Shown here in pieces: positions 54,759 to 64,000 of a DNA stretch of 64,000 nt. A program made the position numbers and the translations under genes. Source of the DNA: Pohlia nutans (lineage: Eukaryota; Streptophyta; Bryopsida; Bryales; Mniaceae); assembly GCA_022496805.1 (NCBI GenBank), contig CM040107.1, positions 10,808,501-10,872,500 of the forward strand. The letters run 5' to 3'. The notes beneath the pieces are model-generated. The model was not told the DNA's origin, did not search any database, and saw only the letters and a list, made by a program, of their open reading frames with translations. The first letter of the stretch is position 1. Each line of letters begins with the position of its first letter.

Positions 54759-55046
54759 TAAACTCTTCTTGTGCGCACTAGTATGTTAGACTACTGCTGT
54801 TAGACTACTGCTGATTCCTGCTCTTGTATCACTCTTTGTGGTTGTATCTTGGTTAGTTGCAGTAGTCTGTGGGTATGCAGGAGCCGACTTACTAGCCTAC
54901 TAGTGCATTTCCTTAGCTTACAGTACGTTCTCCTTAGTTGAAACCTCTTACTACTCCTCGCAATCTCTAGAAACTAGTCTAGAATAGAATAGTCTTGTGC
55001 GGAGGAGTCTCATTCGTTTAAGGTCGGTTCCTAGAAAACCTCCTCC
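54759..55046 (+). mobile_element. 3' fragment of the 533-bp LTR
   Basis: Matches 35111-35392 (TAAACTCTTCTTGTGCGCAC, GTTAGTTGCAGTAGTCTGTG, AGAAACTAGTCTAGAAT) and ends CCAAACA. It contains a small extra tandem duplication of GTTAGACTACTGCT. It is truncated at left exactly at the CACTA terminus. Confidence 0.85.
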
Positions 55047-55059
55047 AAACATGAGTTAT

Positions 55060-56449
55060 TCCTTAGTCTCTCTAACCTCGCTCTTCCTGTGCTCGAGGTC
55101 GAGCTCGAACTCGCATGTACTGCGCTTCGCATGACCATGAGTTACTCCTTAGTTCCTCTAGCCTTGATCTGGCTGCGTACAAGGAGGAGCTCGAGGTTGC
55201 AAGTGCTGCCCTTCGTATGACTATGATTTACTCCTTTGTCCCTCTAGCCTCGCTCTAGCTGCGCTCGAGGAGGAGCTCAAGCTGGCAAGTGCTGCCCTTG
55301 GCATGACCATGAATTAGTCCTTAGTCTCTCTAGCCTCCCTCTTGCTGCGCTCGAGGTGGAGCTCAAGCTCGCAAGTGCTGCCCTTAGCATGACCATGAGC
55401 TAGTCCTTAGTCTCTCTGGGCTCCCTCTTGTTGCGCTCAAGGTGGAGCTCAAGCTCGCAAGTGCTGCCCTTAGCATGACCATGAGCTAGTCCTTAGTCTC
55501 TCTGGGCTCCCTCTTGCTACACTCGAGGAGGAGCTCAAGCTCGCAAGTGCTGCCCTTAGCATGACCATGAGTTACTCCTTAGTCTCTCTGGCCTCCCTAT
55601 TGTTGCGCTCGAGGTGGAGCTTGAGCTTGCAAGTGCACCCCTTCGCATGACCATGAGTTGCTGCTTAGTCTCTCTATCCTCACTCTTGCTGTGCTCGAGC
55701 AGGAGCAGGAGGTCGCAAGTGCTGCCCTTGGCATGACCATCAGTTACCCCTTAGTCCCTTTGGCCTCGCGCTTGCTGCGGTCGAGGTGGAGCTCGAGGTT
55801 GCAAGTGTTGCCCTTGGCATGACGATGAGTAACTCCTTTGTCCCTCAGGCCTCGCTCTAGCTTTGCTCAAGGTCGATATCAAGCTCAAAAGTGCTGCCTT
55901 GGCATGACCATGAGTTACTCCTTTGTCCCTCTGGCCTCGCTCTTGCTGCGCTCGTGGTAGAGCTCAAGCTCGCATGTGCTGTCCTTGGCATGACCATGAG
56001 TTACCCCTTAGTCTCTCACGCCTAGCTCTTGCTGCGCTCGAGGATGAGCTCGAGCTCGCAAGTGCTGCCCTTCGCATGACAATGAGTTACTCCTTAGTCC
56101 CTCTGGCCTCGCTCTTGCTGCGCTTGAGGTGGAGCTCGAGGTTGCAAGTGCTGCCCTTAGCATGACGATGAGTTACTCCTTTGTCCCTCAGGCCTCGCTC
56201 TAGCTGCGCTCAAGGTCGATCTCAAGCTCGGAAGTGCTGCCTTGGCATGACCATGAGTTACTCCTTTGTCCCTCTGGCCTCGCTCCTTAGTCCTTTTGGC
56301 CTCGCTCTTGCCGTGCTCGAGGTGGAGCTGGAGGTTGCAAGTGCTGATCTTCGCATGACCATGAGTTACTCCTTTGTCCCTCAGGTCTCGCTCTAGCTCC
56401 GCTCGCGGTCAAGCTCAAGCTCACAAGCGCTGCTGTTGGCATGACCATG
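55060..56449 (+). repeat. 86-bp satellite, right array (inverted)
   Basis: About 16 monomers, anchors CATGACCATGAGTTACTCC spaced ~86 bases (55301, 55387, 55475, 55560, 55648). It is the reverse complement of subfamily 1 in the left array. It is cut at 56449 by a CACTA insertion immediately after CATGACCATG. Confidence 0.9.
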
Positions 56450-58570
56450 CACTATAAGAAACCCGTGTTTTTTGTCATGTCTTAAAAACAACGTGTAGAC
56501 ATGGTGTAAGAGATCGTGTAGCATGTAAAATTGGGTCAACATCTTGTCATGTCTTCAACAATGCGTAGACATCCGTGGATGTCTATCAAATTTTGGAGGG
56601 TGAAAGATGTGACATGTCGGCGCCACGTCAACGCCACATCAGCGGCAAAAGGACGGGCAGTGCCATGTCGGGATGGAATTCATCCTCCCCGTGGGTGACG
56701 TGGAAGAAAACGTGGTCCCGCCACTTTCCGACGTGGCGGCAGGAAAATCCGACGTGGATCCGGGAAATTCTGACGTGTCACCCAGGAAAATCTGACATGA
56801 CATGCCACGTCAGCAGAAGCCCGGGTGTCTTTCATTTCCGCCACATGTTGCCCTGGACGTCTCCCGGGACATGACTGTGTTTCAATAGACATTCGCGCAT
56901 AGACGTGGACGTGTCCTGCGAGAGCTCCGCGATGACATCGTTCTGTCTTTGAGGACGTTCACGATGACATGCGCCTTCTTATTCAAGACGTGGCAGTTTG
57001 TTTAGCTTCTCGTGGCAGATGTCCTGCAAGACATCACTATGCAATCGTGCTAATGTTCTCCACGACGTCTTACATAACATCCATTGCGGTGACGTGGATG
57101 TTTTTGGAAGACATCATCATGATAAGAGAGTCGTCCCAGAGAACATCCCGAGGTCATCTCATACGTGTCACGGAAGACATCATCGTCATCGCAAAGACGT
57201 GGTCTGTAATATGTTGCGTCATTTATGAACATGTTCTAAAAGACATGAGCATAGACATCCTTCAGTCGACCCAGAAAACATCCTGACGTCTTGTAGCATG
57301 TGTTGTGAGATACAGCCGCGCTAATTGTAGACGTCTCATGAAGCATGGTCACGTCATTCGGCAATCATGCCCATGCTCTCGAAGACGGCTTAGAGAACAT
57401 GCACTGCGTCACAAATTTTGTTTCTGGAAGACATCATCGTGATAAGAGAGTCGTCCCACCTAACATCCCCAGATCTCGTAACACGTGTCACGGAAGACAT
57501 CATCGTCATCACAAAGGCGTTCCCTCAAACATTTGACGTCACTCACAAACATCTTATACAAGACAGAATCATCATCACATAGTCGACCCATAAAACATGC
57601 TGACGTACTATACCACGTTTTGTGAAAGACAGCTGCCGCTATATGTAGACGTCGCACGCCGTATATTCACGTCACCAGTCGAACATGCACCGAGTCATCC
57701 TTCGCGACCACCCCAACATCCCCACGTCGATGATCACCAATCGAACATGCACAACAATACATCTCCCGTAACATGCACTAGTCTCGGTGAGCATCCATAC
57801 GTCACATTGCAGAGCAGTTGTACTGTACCATGGGAGTGATGCCTGCCAGTCACAAATATGTACTCGCATTGCATATGCATAAAATGTTTCAACTGCACAG
57901 TTCGATTGTGATAACTATTCAGTCCGTGACATAAATTGGCGCTGAGTCCACATCTACAGGCCCGTCCACCACACATCGCTCTACTATGCATCCACTAGCT
58001 GCGCACGCTCCAATGTCATCGGTTGCTTTCGGTGCTCCCAAAATTATCAGTACTTTCCTTGGCGCTTGTCTGAGACTGCACATGAACATATGCCAACAAC
58101 CATTGTGGTTAAGCAAGGCCCACGACAATGGCCGTAAACTACGGAAATCCTCATACTTGGGACGTTCTACATATGCATGGAATGTTGTACACATGCCTGA
58201 CAGCTGGACCCTCATCCAATATGATAAACAACGTTCTATAAGTCTCCCAGCAAATACTTCAAGCTACATGACAGGTTAAGACATCTCCTGGGATGTTCTA
58301 TGAAACAAGCGGCTACGCTGCTGGAGTCGCGACAACGTCTGAACTGACGTCTGCGAAGACGTCGTGCCCATAGTCTAACAAGTACCGTTGCGTTCAGTCC
58401 GGGTTGCTGTGGCTCACCTGCGTCTCATTTGTGGTGCATGTTCATTTCTTCTTGGCCGCCTCCGCTCTTGTTGACGTGCCACGCTGCACTTGTGCAATGA
58501 CATCATGTCATGGACTCTTTCTATGCAATGTCCCAGTATACTATGAATGACAATCTAAAAACCACTTAGA
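56450..58570. repeat. CACTA subterminal repeat region
   Basis: Short GACATC/GACGTC-type words on both strands, often a few tens of bases apart, with no open gene. Such arrays bind the TNPA/TNP1 protein of En/Spm-type elements. The ORFs across it are incidental. Confidence 0.7.
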
Positions 58571-58661
58571 CATTGCATAATTTACCGTATTCAACACGAA
58601 TCACTGAATTTCAGACATTCACGGGAAGCATACATGCACGTCCAAACATGACAATAGATCA

Positions 58662-61600
58662 TTATTTCCCAACCTTCTCACTCGCACTCTCCGGTTTCGA
58701 CAGGCCCGCTTGCTTCGTGGAATCAACCTTGGTCGTTTTGGATGCCCCCGTCGGCTTCGTTGTGTCACGACTCCCAGCTTTAGACAATCCTGCAGGCTTC
58801 GGAGTCTTCGCAGGTGCCTTTGTTACGCTGTCGGGCTTATTACTGCGCCTGACACTAGCTGTGGAACCCTCGAGTGTGTCGACAACCTCCTGCACTTAGA
58901 ATTCAGCGGTACTACTTGTAATGCACGCATTCACTGTAGACATCTACGCAGACAATGCACAGCAAAGCGTGTTCACCTCCCCTCCCCACCCATGTCCAGA
59001 CATTAAGTGTACCTCCCGTACTTATCAGCACCCAGTCTTTCATTCACGCACAGTACAACTTCAGTTCCATGCACTTCACAGTCATGACGTCTGTAGAGGA
59101 AAACATACATCGCATTCAAGAAAAACCATGCCGAATTGCCTAGACAGAGTACCATAAAAAACATCACAGTGTTCCAAAACATGTCTGATAGGACGTCTCA
59201 CGTGGCGCGGGGATGTTTCTTAAGACGTCCGTGCGCTTCCTAAGACGTGATCACAGAGGTGGTCACGCCTCACTGCTGTAGCATATCTACGCTGAGCTCG
59301 TTACCTGTTCGGTCTGGACCGCAGGCTGTGTCTGCTCAGCGGACGGCTCTGTCTGGTCCACCGCATATGGATCATCTTGGTGAACCGGCTCCGCGACGGG
59401 TGTGGTGACAGCTGCCTCTCCCTCCACCGTGCTCCCTCCTTTGGCCTGCTCCATCGATTGCCCTCCGCCCACCTCCGCCGTAGCATCGACGTCGTCATCC
59501 CTGGGCAATGAAGTCTCTGTCACACCCGATGCTCCGTGGTTCGGTGACGGTGCCCTGCACGCCTTAGTGATGCCCGGCGGCGTCGGAGTCACCTGCAACG
59601 ACACCGGGGTAGCTGGCGCCGCTGCATGCTTTGTCTTCGGGACAGTGGAGTCCGTGCCCGACGCCTTCCCGGACATGAGCTCCCGGAACATGCCCTCGAT
59701 CTGCGACTTGAGCGCATTGTTCGATGACGTCATCTTCGCCTCCAACCGCGCCTCGAGGTCCTCCATCCTAGTGTCGATATCATCCTCCTCTAAGTCCGCA
59801 TCTGATCCGGACTTATCCGCATTGTTCAGCCGATCGTATTGATCCTTGATCTCGTCGTTGATCTCGGACTCCCATGGTGCTCGACCTTTCTCGAGAGTCT
59901 GCCCCAATCCAACCAAAAAACCATATCGACACAGCAAGGGGTACACCAGTCAGCACACAGTGAATGAAGTGGCTTAGGCAGATCTGCAATATGTTAGAAC
60001 ACGCGTACCTCGGCCTAAAAAAACCTTCGCCTTCTCCCTGCAGCCAGTATCAGAAAAAACAGCGGTTTTCCACGTAGAGTTTGCAAAAGATGTCGCACTG
60101 ATCATCTCCTAAGACATCTCCTAATACATCTCCTAAGACATCTCATAGGACAGCTTGTAAGACAGCTCGTAAGGCATCTCGTAAGGAATCTGCGAAGACA
60201 TATCCTAAGGCATCACGTAAGGCATCTCCTAAGACATCTGAATTCAATATTCCGACATACTTGTGCTGGAAATGATAGAAGCAGTCAATTCCAAGTATCT
60301 CAGTGTTGTAACAAATGTGCTAAAAAAGAAGTTAAAGTTCTACATCAGTGCATTTAATAAATCTCAATACTGTGCTCAATAAGATGAGAACCCAAACACG
60401 TCAAGACACGAATTTTCGGGTCATACTTACAGACCTTCCAAATTCACAATTCAATTTCTTATCCAAAAGGCAAACAAGTGCCAAATAAACATAACGACAT
60501 CAAGGTGCTCCTTGCACATTGCAATACATTTAAATCTATTTGTGACATAATACAAATTTCAATATTTATAAGAAATCTCGTTGGCTACTGAGAGGAACGA
60601 AAAATAAATAAATTACAGATTTGGATGTTCTCGATTGCATAGAGCTTGACATTTTGCATAACATTCAATAGTAGTCTTCAAGAAGGGTGCCTTCTGTTTC
60701 ATCCACCTCAGGCATGTTCGAAGACATCTCCTAAGACATCGCTTAAGTCATCTCCTAAGACATCTGAATAAGGCATCGCCTAAGTCATCTCCTAAGGCAT
60801 CGCGTAAGGCAACATTATGTCTTCTTAAACATCTTCACGTACGGAAAGATATTGACGGACATCACCTACTCTGCTGACGACGCCATTGCAAACACATGGA
60901 TGTCCCTAGAGGCACTGTGACTGACATGAACTTCTACAAAACAGCTCTACACACTCCCCAAACATCCAAACAGCAAGCTCCAATGACCATCGTACATTGC
61001 AAAAGCTGTGACTCGACAGTTTCACTATAGCAGCCTCTCGAAGTGCGGCCCTCTGTGTCGACCGTGTGCCCTTGCCCTTGGATACGTTCCGCATTTGCGC
61101 CGATTTCTTTTTTGATGCCTCAGTCGCCCTCTTCGTCACAAGATAGTTCCACTGCTTGTCGGAGATTTCGGGTGGCTTCTGTTCTTTCTGGTCGATCAGG
61201 CGGTTGAGCCTGAACCGTCTGTTCGTGAGCGCCTTGTTCACTTTTTGGCTAATCCACCCTTCTCGTACTGTCTTCCGGCTGTGATCACCCCTAACCTCCT
61301 ATACTGCAAAATCCAACATCAGAAACGTAGCACCATAGTCATTCACTAGGCAAAAATACGTACAAACATCAACATTCATTCAACATACATTCACGTCGAC
61401 AACACGGACTGGTCAGACGAGTCAGCAGTGGCAATTCATAGATCCTACGCGATCTAATAGAATACGTCCCAGACGTCACATTCGGCGTTTTTCCATGCGC
61501 ATACGCAGACGTCTCTGAAGACATCCTTCCACGTCTCCATGGACATCCGCCCACGTCTCCTGACACGTCTCCATGGACATCAATTCAGACATCCTTACAC

Positions 61601-62843
61601 GTCTCCATGGACATGCGTCTAGTACGATATCTGCACATGTCTTCCTTTGAATGTAATGTAAAATCAGTACATCCCCTGTGATAGGCAACAGAGAAAATGC
61701 GCATACAGATGTTGTTTGCATTCTGTAATAAGGCTTCGTAGTCTCTGCGACAAATATAATGGTTGTACCTGACAACAAGCGCTGCATGAATTTTTCGCAC
61801 GCTTCTGGCTGCTGTTCTTGCCAATTGTGACCAGGATCCAAGTCCCTGGACAGGCGCCGCAACTCCGTCTCGAACGTTTCCACCAATGACTCGCACGGAG
61901 TTCCTCTTCCATCCACATAAATCGTCTTCCTCTCCCAGTCCCGCATCACAGTGCCGCGCCGCCGCTGAGAAGGAGGCGGTGTCTCCTCCTCTTCTGACTC
62001 CTCATCGTCATCCTCTTGGTCATGTTCGCCCTCTTCATCGTCTTCATCGTCGTCCTCTTCCTCGGACTCATTGGGGTACCCTGCGCTGTACAACAAAAAT
62101 CCTTGCCTAATTCATTATTAATATCAGATACCTTAACCATGTCTTGTGAGATGTAACTATGTCATGTTAATCCTTGCCTAATGTCGTGTGAGACGCCACC
62201 ATGTCTTCTGAGACATGGTTCGTGCATTAAAAAAAAAACACAGCAGTTCCTTGGCCAATTCTGTTCCATCCACAAATGCATTACTTACATGCAAGAGGAC
62301 TTCATGTGCTCAGTACATAAACTTGTTAATCCTATTACTATAGACACTAACTTTTACTCATACATAGTCCACACACAATGACATGAATCCAAAAAGAAAA
62401 AGACAACTTTAAAAATAGCTGCATACGGGAGGAATAAATATACGATTGTCTGTCACATTTCCTCGTGAATCACGGACAAGCAAATATAACGCAACATCGT
62501 TCATAACATCGTTCAACTTGCATGTGTGCCACGGCCATTGTGGATGACAGCCTCACCTAAAGTCTTGCTGCATCTGCAGGTCTCGCATGGCCGCTTTGCC
62601 CTTGCCATTCGTGCTTGCACTAGTGCCCACGCGACCGTCTTGCTTACGCTTGGTCCGGCGCTCAAACACTTCGTTCGGTTCTGCTTCATCTCTGTAAGTG
62701 TTGTCACTTTGCCTTCGCGATTGTGGCGACCGCGGCCGCTTCTTCAGGTTCCCGCTCTTAGGACTGAGGGCGTATGTCCCCTTCCCCTTCGGCATCCTGA
62801 CGCGTCGGCCGGGCCACTCCAGGAACAACTCCACGTTCTTTTT
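58662..62843 (-). CDS. TNP1-like CACTA accessory gene (multi-exon)
   Basis: Exon 62843-62557 (KKNVELFLEWPGRRVRMPK, basic, NLS-like) ends at donor GTGAGG. The acceptor TTGTTGTACAG opens 62085-61769 (AGYPNESEEEDDD acidic run, then FETELRRLSRDLDPGHNW). These two join in phase as QDF-S-AGYP. The exon near 61298-61000 carries the Transposase_24-like part. A later exon, about 59930-59305, has a coiled coil (RMEDLEARLEAKM) and a Pro/Thr-rich tail. It joins at donor GTAACG to 58889-58662 (EVVDTLEGSTASV, KPAGLSK repeats) in phase 0. Middle junctions are unresolved. Proteins of this type bind subterminal repeats in CACTA elements. Upstream exons beyond 62843 are possible. Confidence 0.6.
59947..60905. 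other. CACTA intron-like stretch
   Basis: AT-rich with two clusters of AAGACATCTCCTAA-like words (60100-60245 and 60715-60815), consistent with internal copies of the subterminal motif inside an intron. A possible 29-base exon lies at about 60010-60040 between CTGCAG and GTACGCG. Nothing else is supported. Confidence 0.4.
60906..61298 (-). CDS. Transposase_24-like exon of the CACTA gene
   Basis: Reads DHSRKTVREGWISQKVNKAL, then RFRLNRLIDQK, DKQWNYLVTKRATEASKKKS and RSTQRAALREA. This order of a basic helix, a W-x-x-L-V pair, a lysine-rich K-K-x-S stretch and a terminal arginine helix is that of the plant Ptta/En/Spm accessory domain (Pfam Transposase_24). The acceptor is probably the AG before GAGGTTAGG (61298). 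The 3' part after ALREA looks non-coding, so the exon likely ends near 61000-61020 at an unidentified donor. Confidence 0.6.
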   Translation of the reverse strand, partial: EVRGDHSRKTVREGWISQKVNKALTNRRFRLNRLIDQKEQKPPEISDKQWNYLVTKRATEASKKKSAQMRNVSKGKGTRSTQRAALREAAIVKLSSHSFCNVRWSLELAVWMFGECVELFCRSSCQSQCL

Positions 62844-63710
62844 CTATAAATATCACACAAACACCCCACATCCATTAGCATGACAGCAGAGACGCAACCT
62901 CCCATTAGCCCAAACACAAACACAACCTGGTAATTGAATTATGATTCAAGTACTTTTACACGCACAGCAAGAAAATCGTGGACAAATCGAAACAACCCCA
63001 ACACCAAAAAGGACATCTGCGTAAACAAGTATTCATCCCCGTCGCTGGAACCGAATCTGTGCAAGTAAGTCCAGGCAGCGCGCGCCACTGCTGGAGACAT
63101 GGTGACGTCTCTCATGACGTCTCGGGTGACGTCTCTGACAACATGTCACCATGTGTTCTGAGACATGGTTCGTGCATTACAGTGACCAGCACACTGGTTC
63201 CTTAAATTCATATAGTGTACCATCAGTAGTACAACATGAACCACCTGAGAGCAGCACTGAAACAATTGAAAATCCCATCGGCCACATGACAGGGATGTTT
63301 AACCTCGAAGCAGCATACAGGAGGACGTCTGGGCAAAAGACGTGGAGACGTCTTTCATGACATCTCAAACAACATCTACAGCATGAAGGATACAGAGGGC
63401 AGCATACAACATACACACAGACACGCACACAGGAACACACATAGTACGTATGGCACGGCCGCAGTCACTTAGGCACGCACAGTCTTCAACAATTTCAACA
63501 GCAAATGAAACCCCGAAACAAGCAAGCATGTGTGGGCAGAAAACGTGGAGACGTCTCTGATGACGTCTCTGCCAACGTCTCGGACAACATGTGTCGGAGG
63601 ATACATACAGACAGGCACGCATGGACAAGCACACAGGCCCCCACAGAGGCATGCAGGGATGTACACAAAAAGCGAAATTTAACGAGAAAGTGCAGAGCTT
63701 CCAAACCCTG
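62844..63710. other. CACTA flank with GACGTCTC words
   Basis: Patches of GACGTCTC and GACATGG (63095-63175, 63320-63375, 63550-63600) are separated by CACACAGACAC-type low-complexity DNA. Long minus-strand frames here (to 63907) are cysteine-rich by composition and not convincing. Confidence 0.4.
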
Positions 63711-63714
63711 AAAC

Positions 63715-63990
63715 CCTGAGCAGCAGTATCGAGTGGAATGAATGACAGCGCTCCAGCAGCGTACGTGGAATGAACGACAGCGAGCGGAATGAACACAGCG
63801 CTCCAGCAGCGTACGACAGCGCTCCAGCGCAGGAGGCGGCCTCTCCGGCGACAATCGGCAAGCATACAAACACACGAATGTCTCCCAAAACCAGTGGGAG
63901 CACTCACTTATACATCAGCATGGCCGGGCCCTATAACCGCGCGCCGATACCCTATGACCGTGGAGCGCCGGACCCTATAACCGCATAGGT
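63715..63990. repeat. short repeats and end-like motifs at window edge
   Basis: GCGCTCCAGCAGCGTACG occurs twice with partial copies (63748-63825), followed by CCCTATAACCGCGCG (63928), CCCTATGACCGTGG (63949) and CCCTATAACCGCATA (63973). It has the same two-part form as 13775-14010, here GC-rich. It may be the end of another element nested in the CACTA. Confidence 0.4.
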
Positions 63991-64000
63991 CTCACTCACG

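Larger units (their letters stand above)
56450..64000 (-). mobile_element. CACTA element, left terminus to window end
   Basis: The terminus CACTATAAGAAAC starts at 56450 within a satellite monomer. ATG at 56447-56449 is the expected 3-bp target duplication. Subterminal GACATC, GACGTC, AGACATG and CATGTC words are very dense from 56470 to 58570 and recur in patches at 59.2, 60.1, 60.7, 61.5, 62.2 and 63.1-63.6 kb. It carries a TNP1-like gene on the minus strand. No TNP2/TNPD-type transposase is visible. The right terminus lies outside the window unless another element interrupts it near 63.7 kb. Confidence 0.8.

Noticed and set aside
63365..63907. 180-codon minus-strand ORF at the window end
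   Set aside because: Cysteine and valine runs come from CACACA-type low-complexity DNA. No start context, motif or homologue within the window.
1..64000. bacterial, organellar or viral origin
   Set aside because: No operons, ribosome-binding sites, rRNA or organelle genes. Spliceosomal introns, TATA boxes and nuclear transposon families throughout.

Overview
The window is eukaryotic nuclear DNA from a streptophyte. My best guess is a charophyte alga such as Chara braunii, inferred from the look of several repeat-encoded protein families and not verified. It has spliceosomal introns, TATA boxes and a land-plant-type transposon repertoire (CACTA, MULE with SWIM, hAT with DUF659, PIF/Harbinger, Ty3/gypsy, LINE, solo LTR, MITE). 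There is no operon structure. Almost all of it is mobile or satellite DNA in various states of decay; I see no clear conserved host gene. The best candidates for intact function are a divergent protein-kinase-like ORF (5032-6288), a methyltransferase-like ORF (32194-32715) and a multi-exon CACTA accessory gene (58662-62843, minus strand).

Layout, left part. 1-4.4 kb: AT-rich DNA with a diverged direct repeat (135-700 and 3780-4340) flanking a ~2 kb imperfect inverted repeat, plus a SINE-like Pol III promoter. 4.4-7.6 kb: a kinase-like gene between two GTCCGATC-rich blocks. 7.6-12.3 kb: a 5'-truncated LINE (reverse transcriptase, a PCIF1-like region, RNase H, CCHC finger). 12.6 kb: a second SINE-like unit. 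13.3-16.0 kb: minus-strand ORF of unknown function and a decayed MULE transposase. 17.2-19.6 kb: three consecutive tandem-repeat families, one carrying a clean MITE insertion.

Middle part. 19.7-23.5 kb: two tandem copies of a coiled-coil gene. A third copy (46.5-44.2 kb, minus) lies directly behind and antisense to a gypsy RNase H-integrase (42.5-44.1 kb), so I read this family as the antisense additional ORF of a gypsy element. 25.0-28.4 kb: a long minus-strand pseudogene with a coiled coil, 24-residue repeats and a RING-H2 finger. 29.5-31.6 and 35.8-37.1 kb: two related hAT copies. 31.9-33.7 kb: the methyltransferase-like ORF and an acidic disordered ORF, head to head. 34.86-35.39 kb: a solo LTR with perfect 5-bp target duplication, nested in another repeat whose uninterrupted paralogue is at 46.6-46.95 kb. 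39.99-41.15 kb: a Harbinger transposase with few lesions.

Right part. 47.6-50.6 kb: unknown ORF and a second MULE copy with an intact intron. 51.4-56.45 kb: two arrays of one 86-bp satellite family in opposite orientation around a 1.3 kb core, which resembles a foldback element. 56.45 kb to the window end: a CACTA element inserted into that satellite, with dense GACATC/GACGTC subterminal repeats and a TNP1-like gene on the minus strand. Its right end is not reached. The genes do not form a pathway; the common theme is nested insertion. A recurring end-like signature (AGCGG/GAGCA repeats followed by ATAACCG-type motifs) and GTCCG-rich blocks next to different coding modules are the most interesting unexplained structures.
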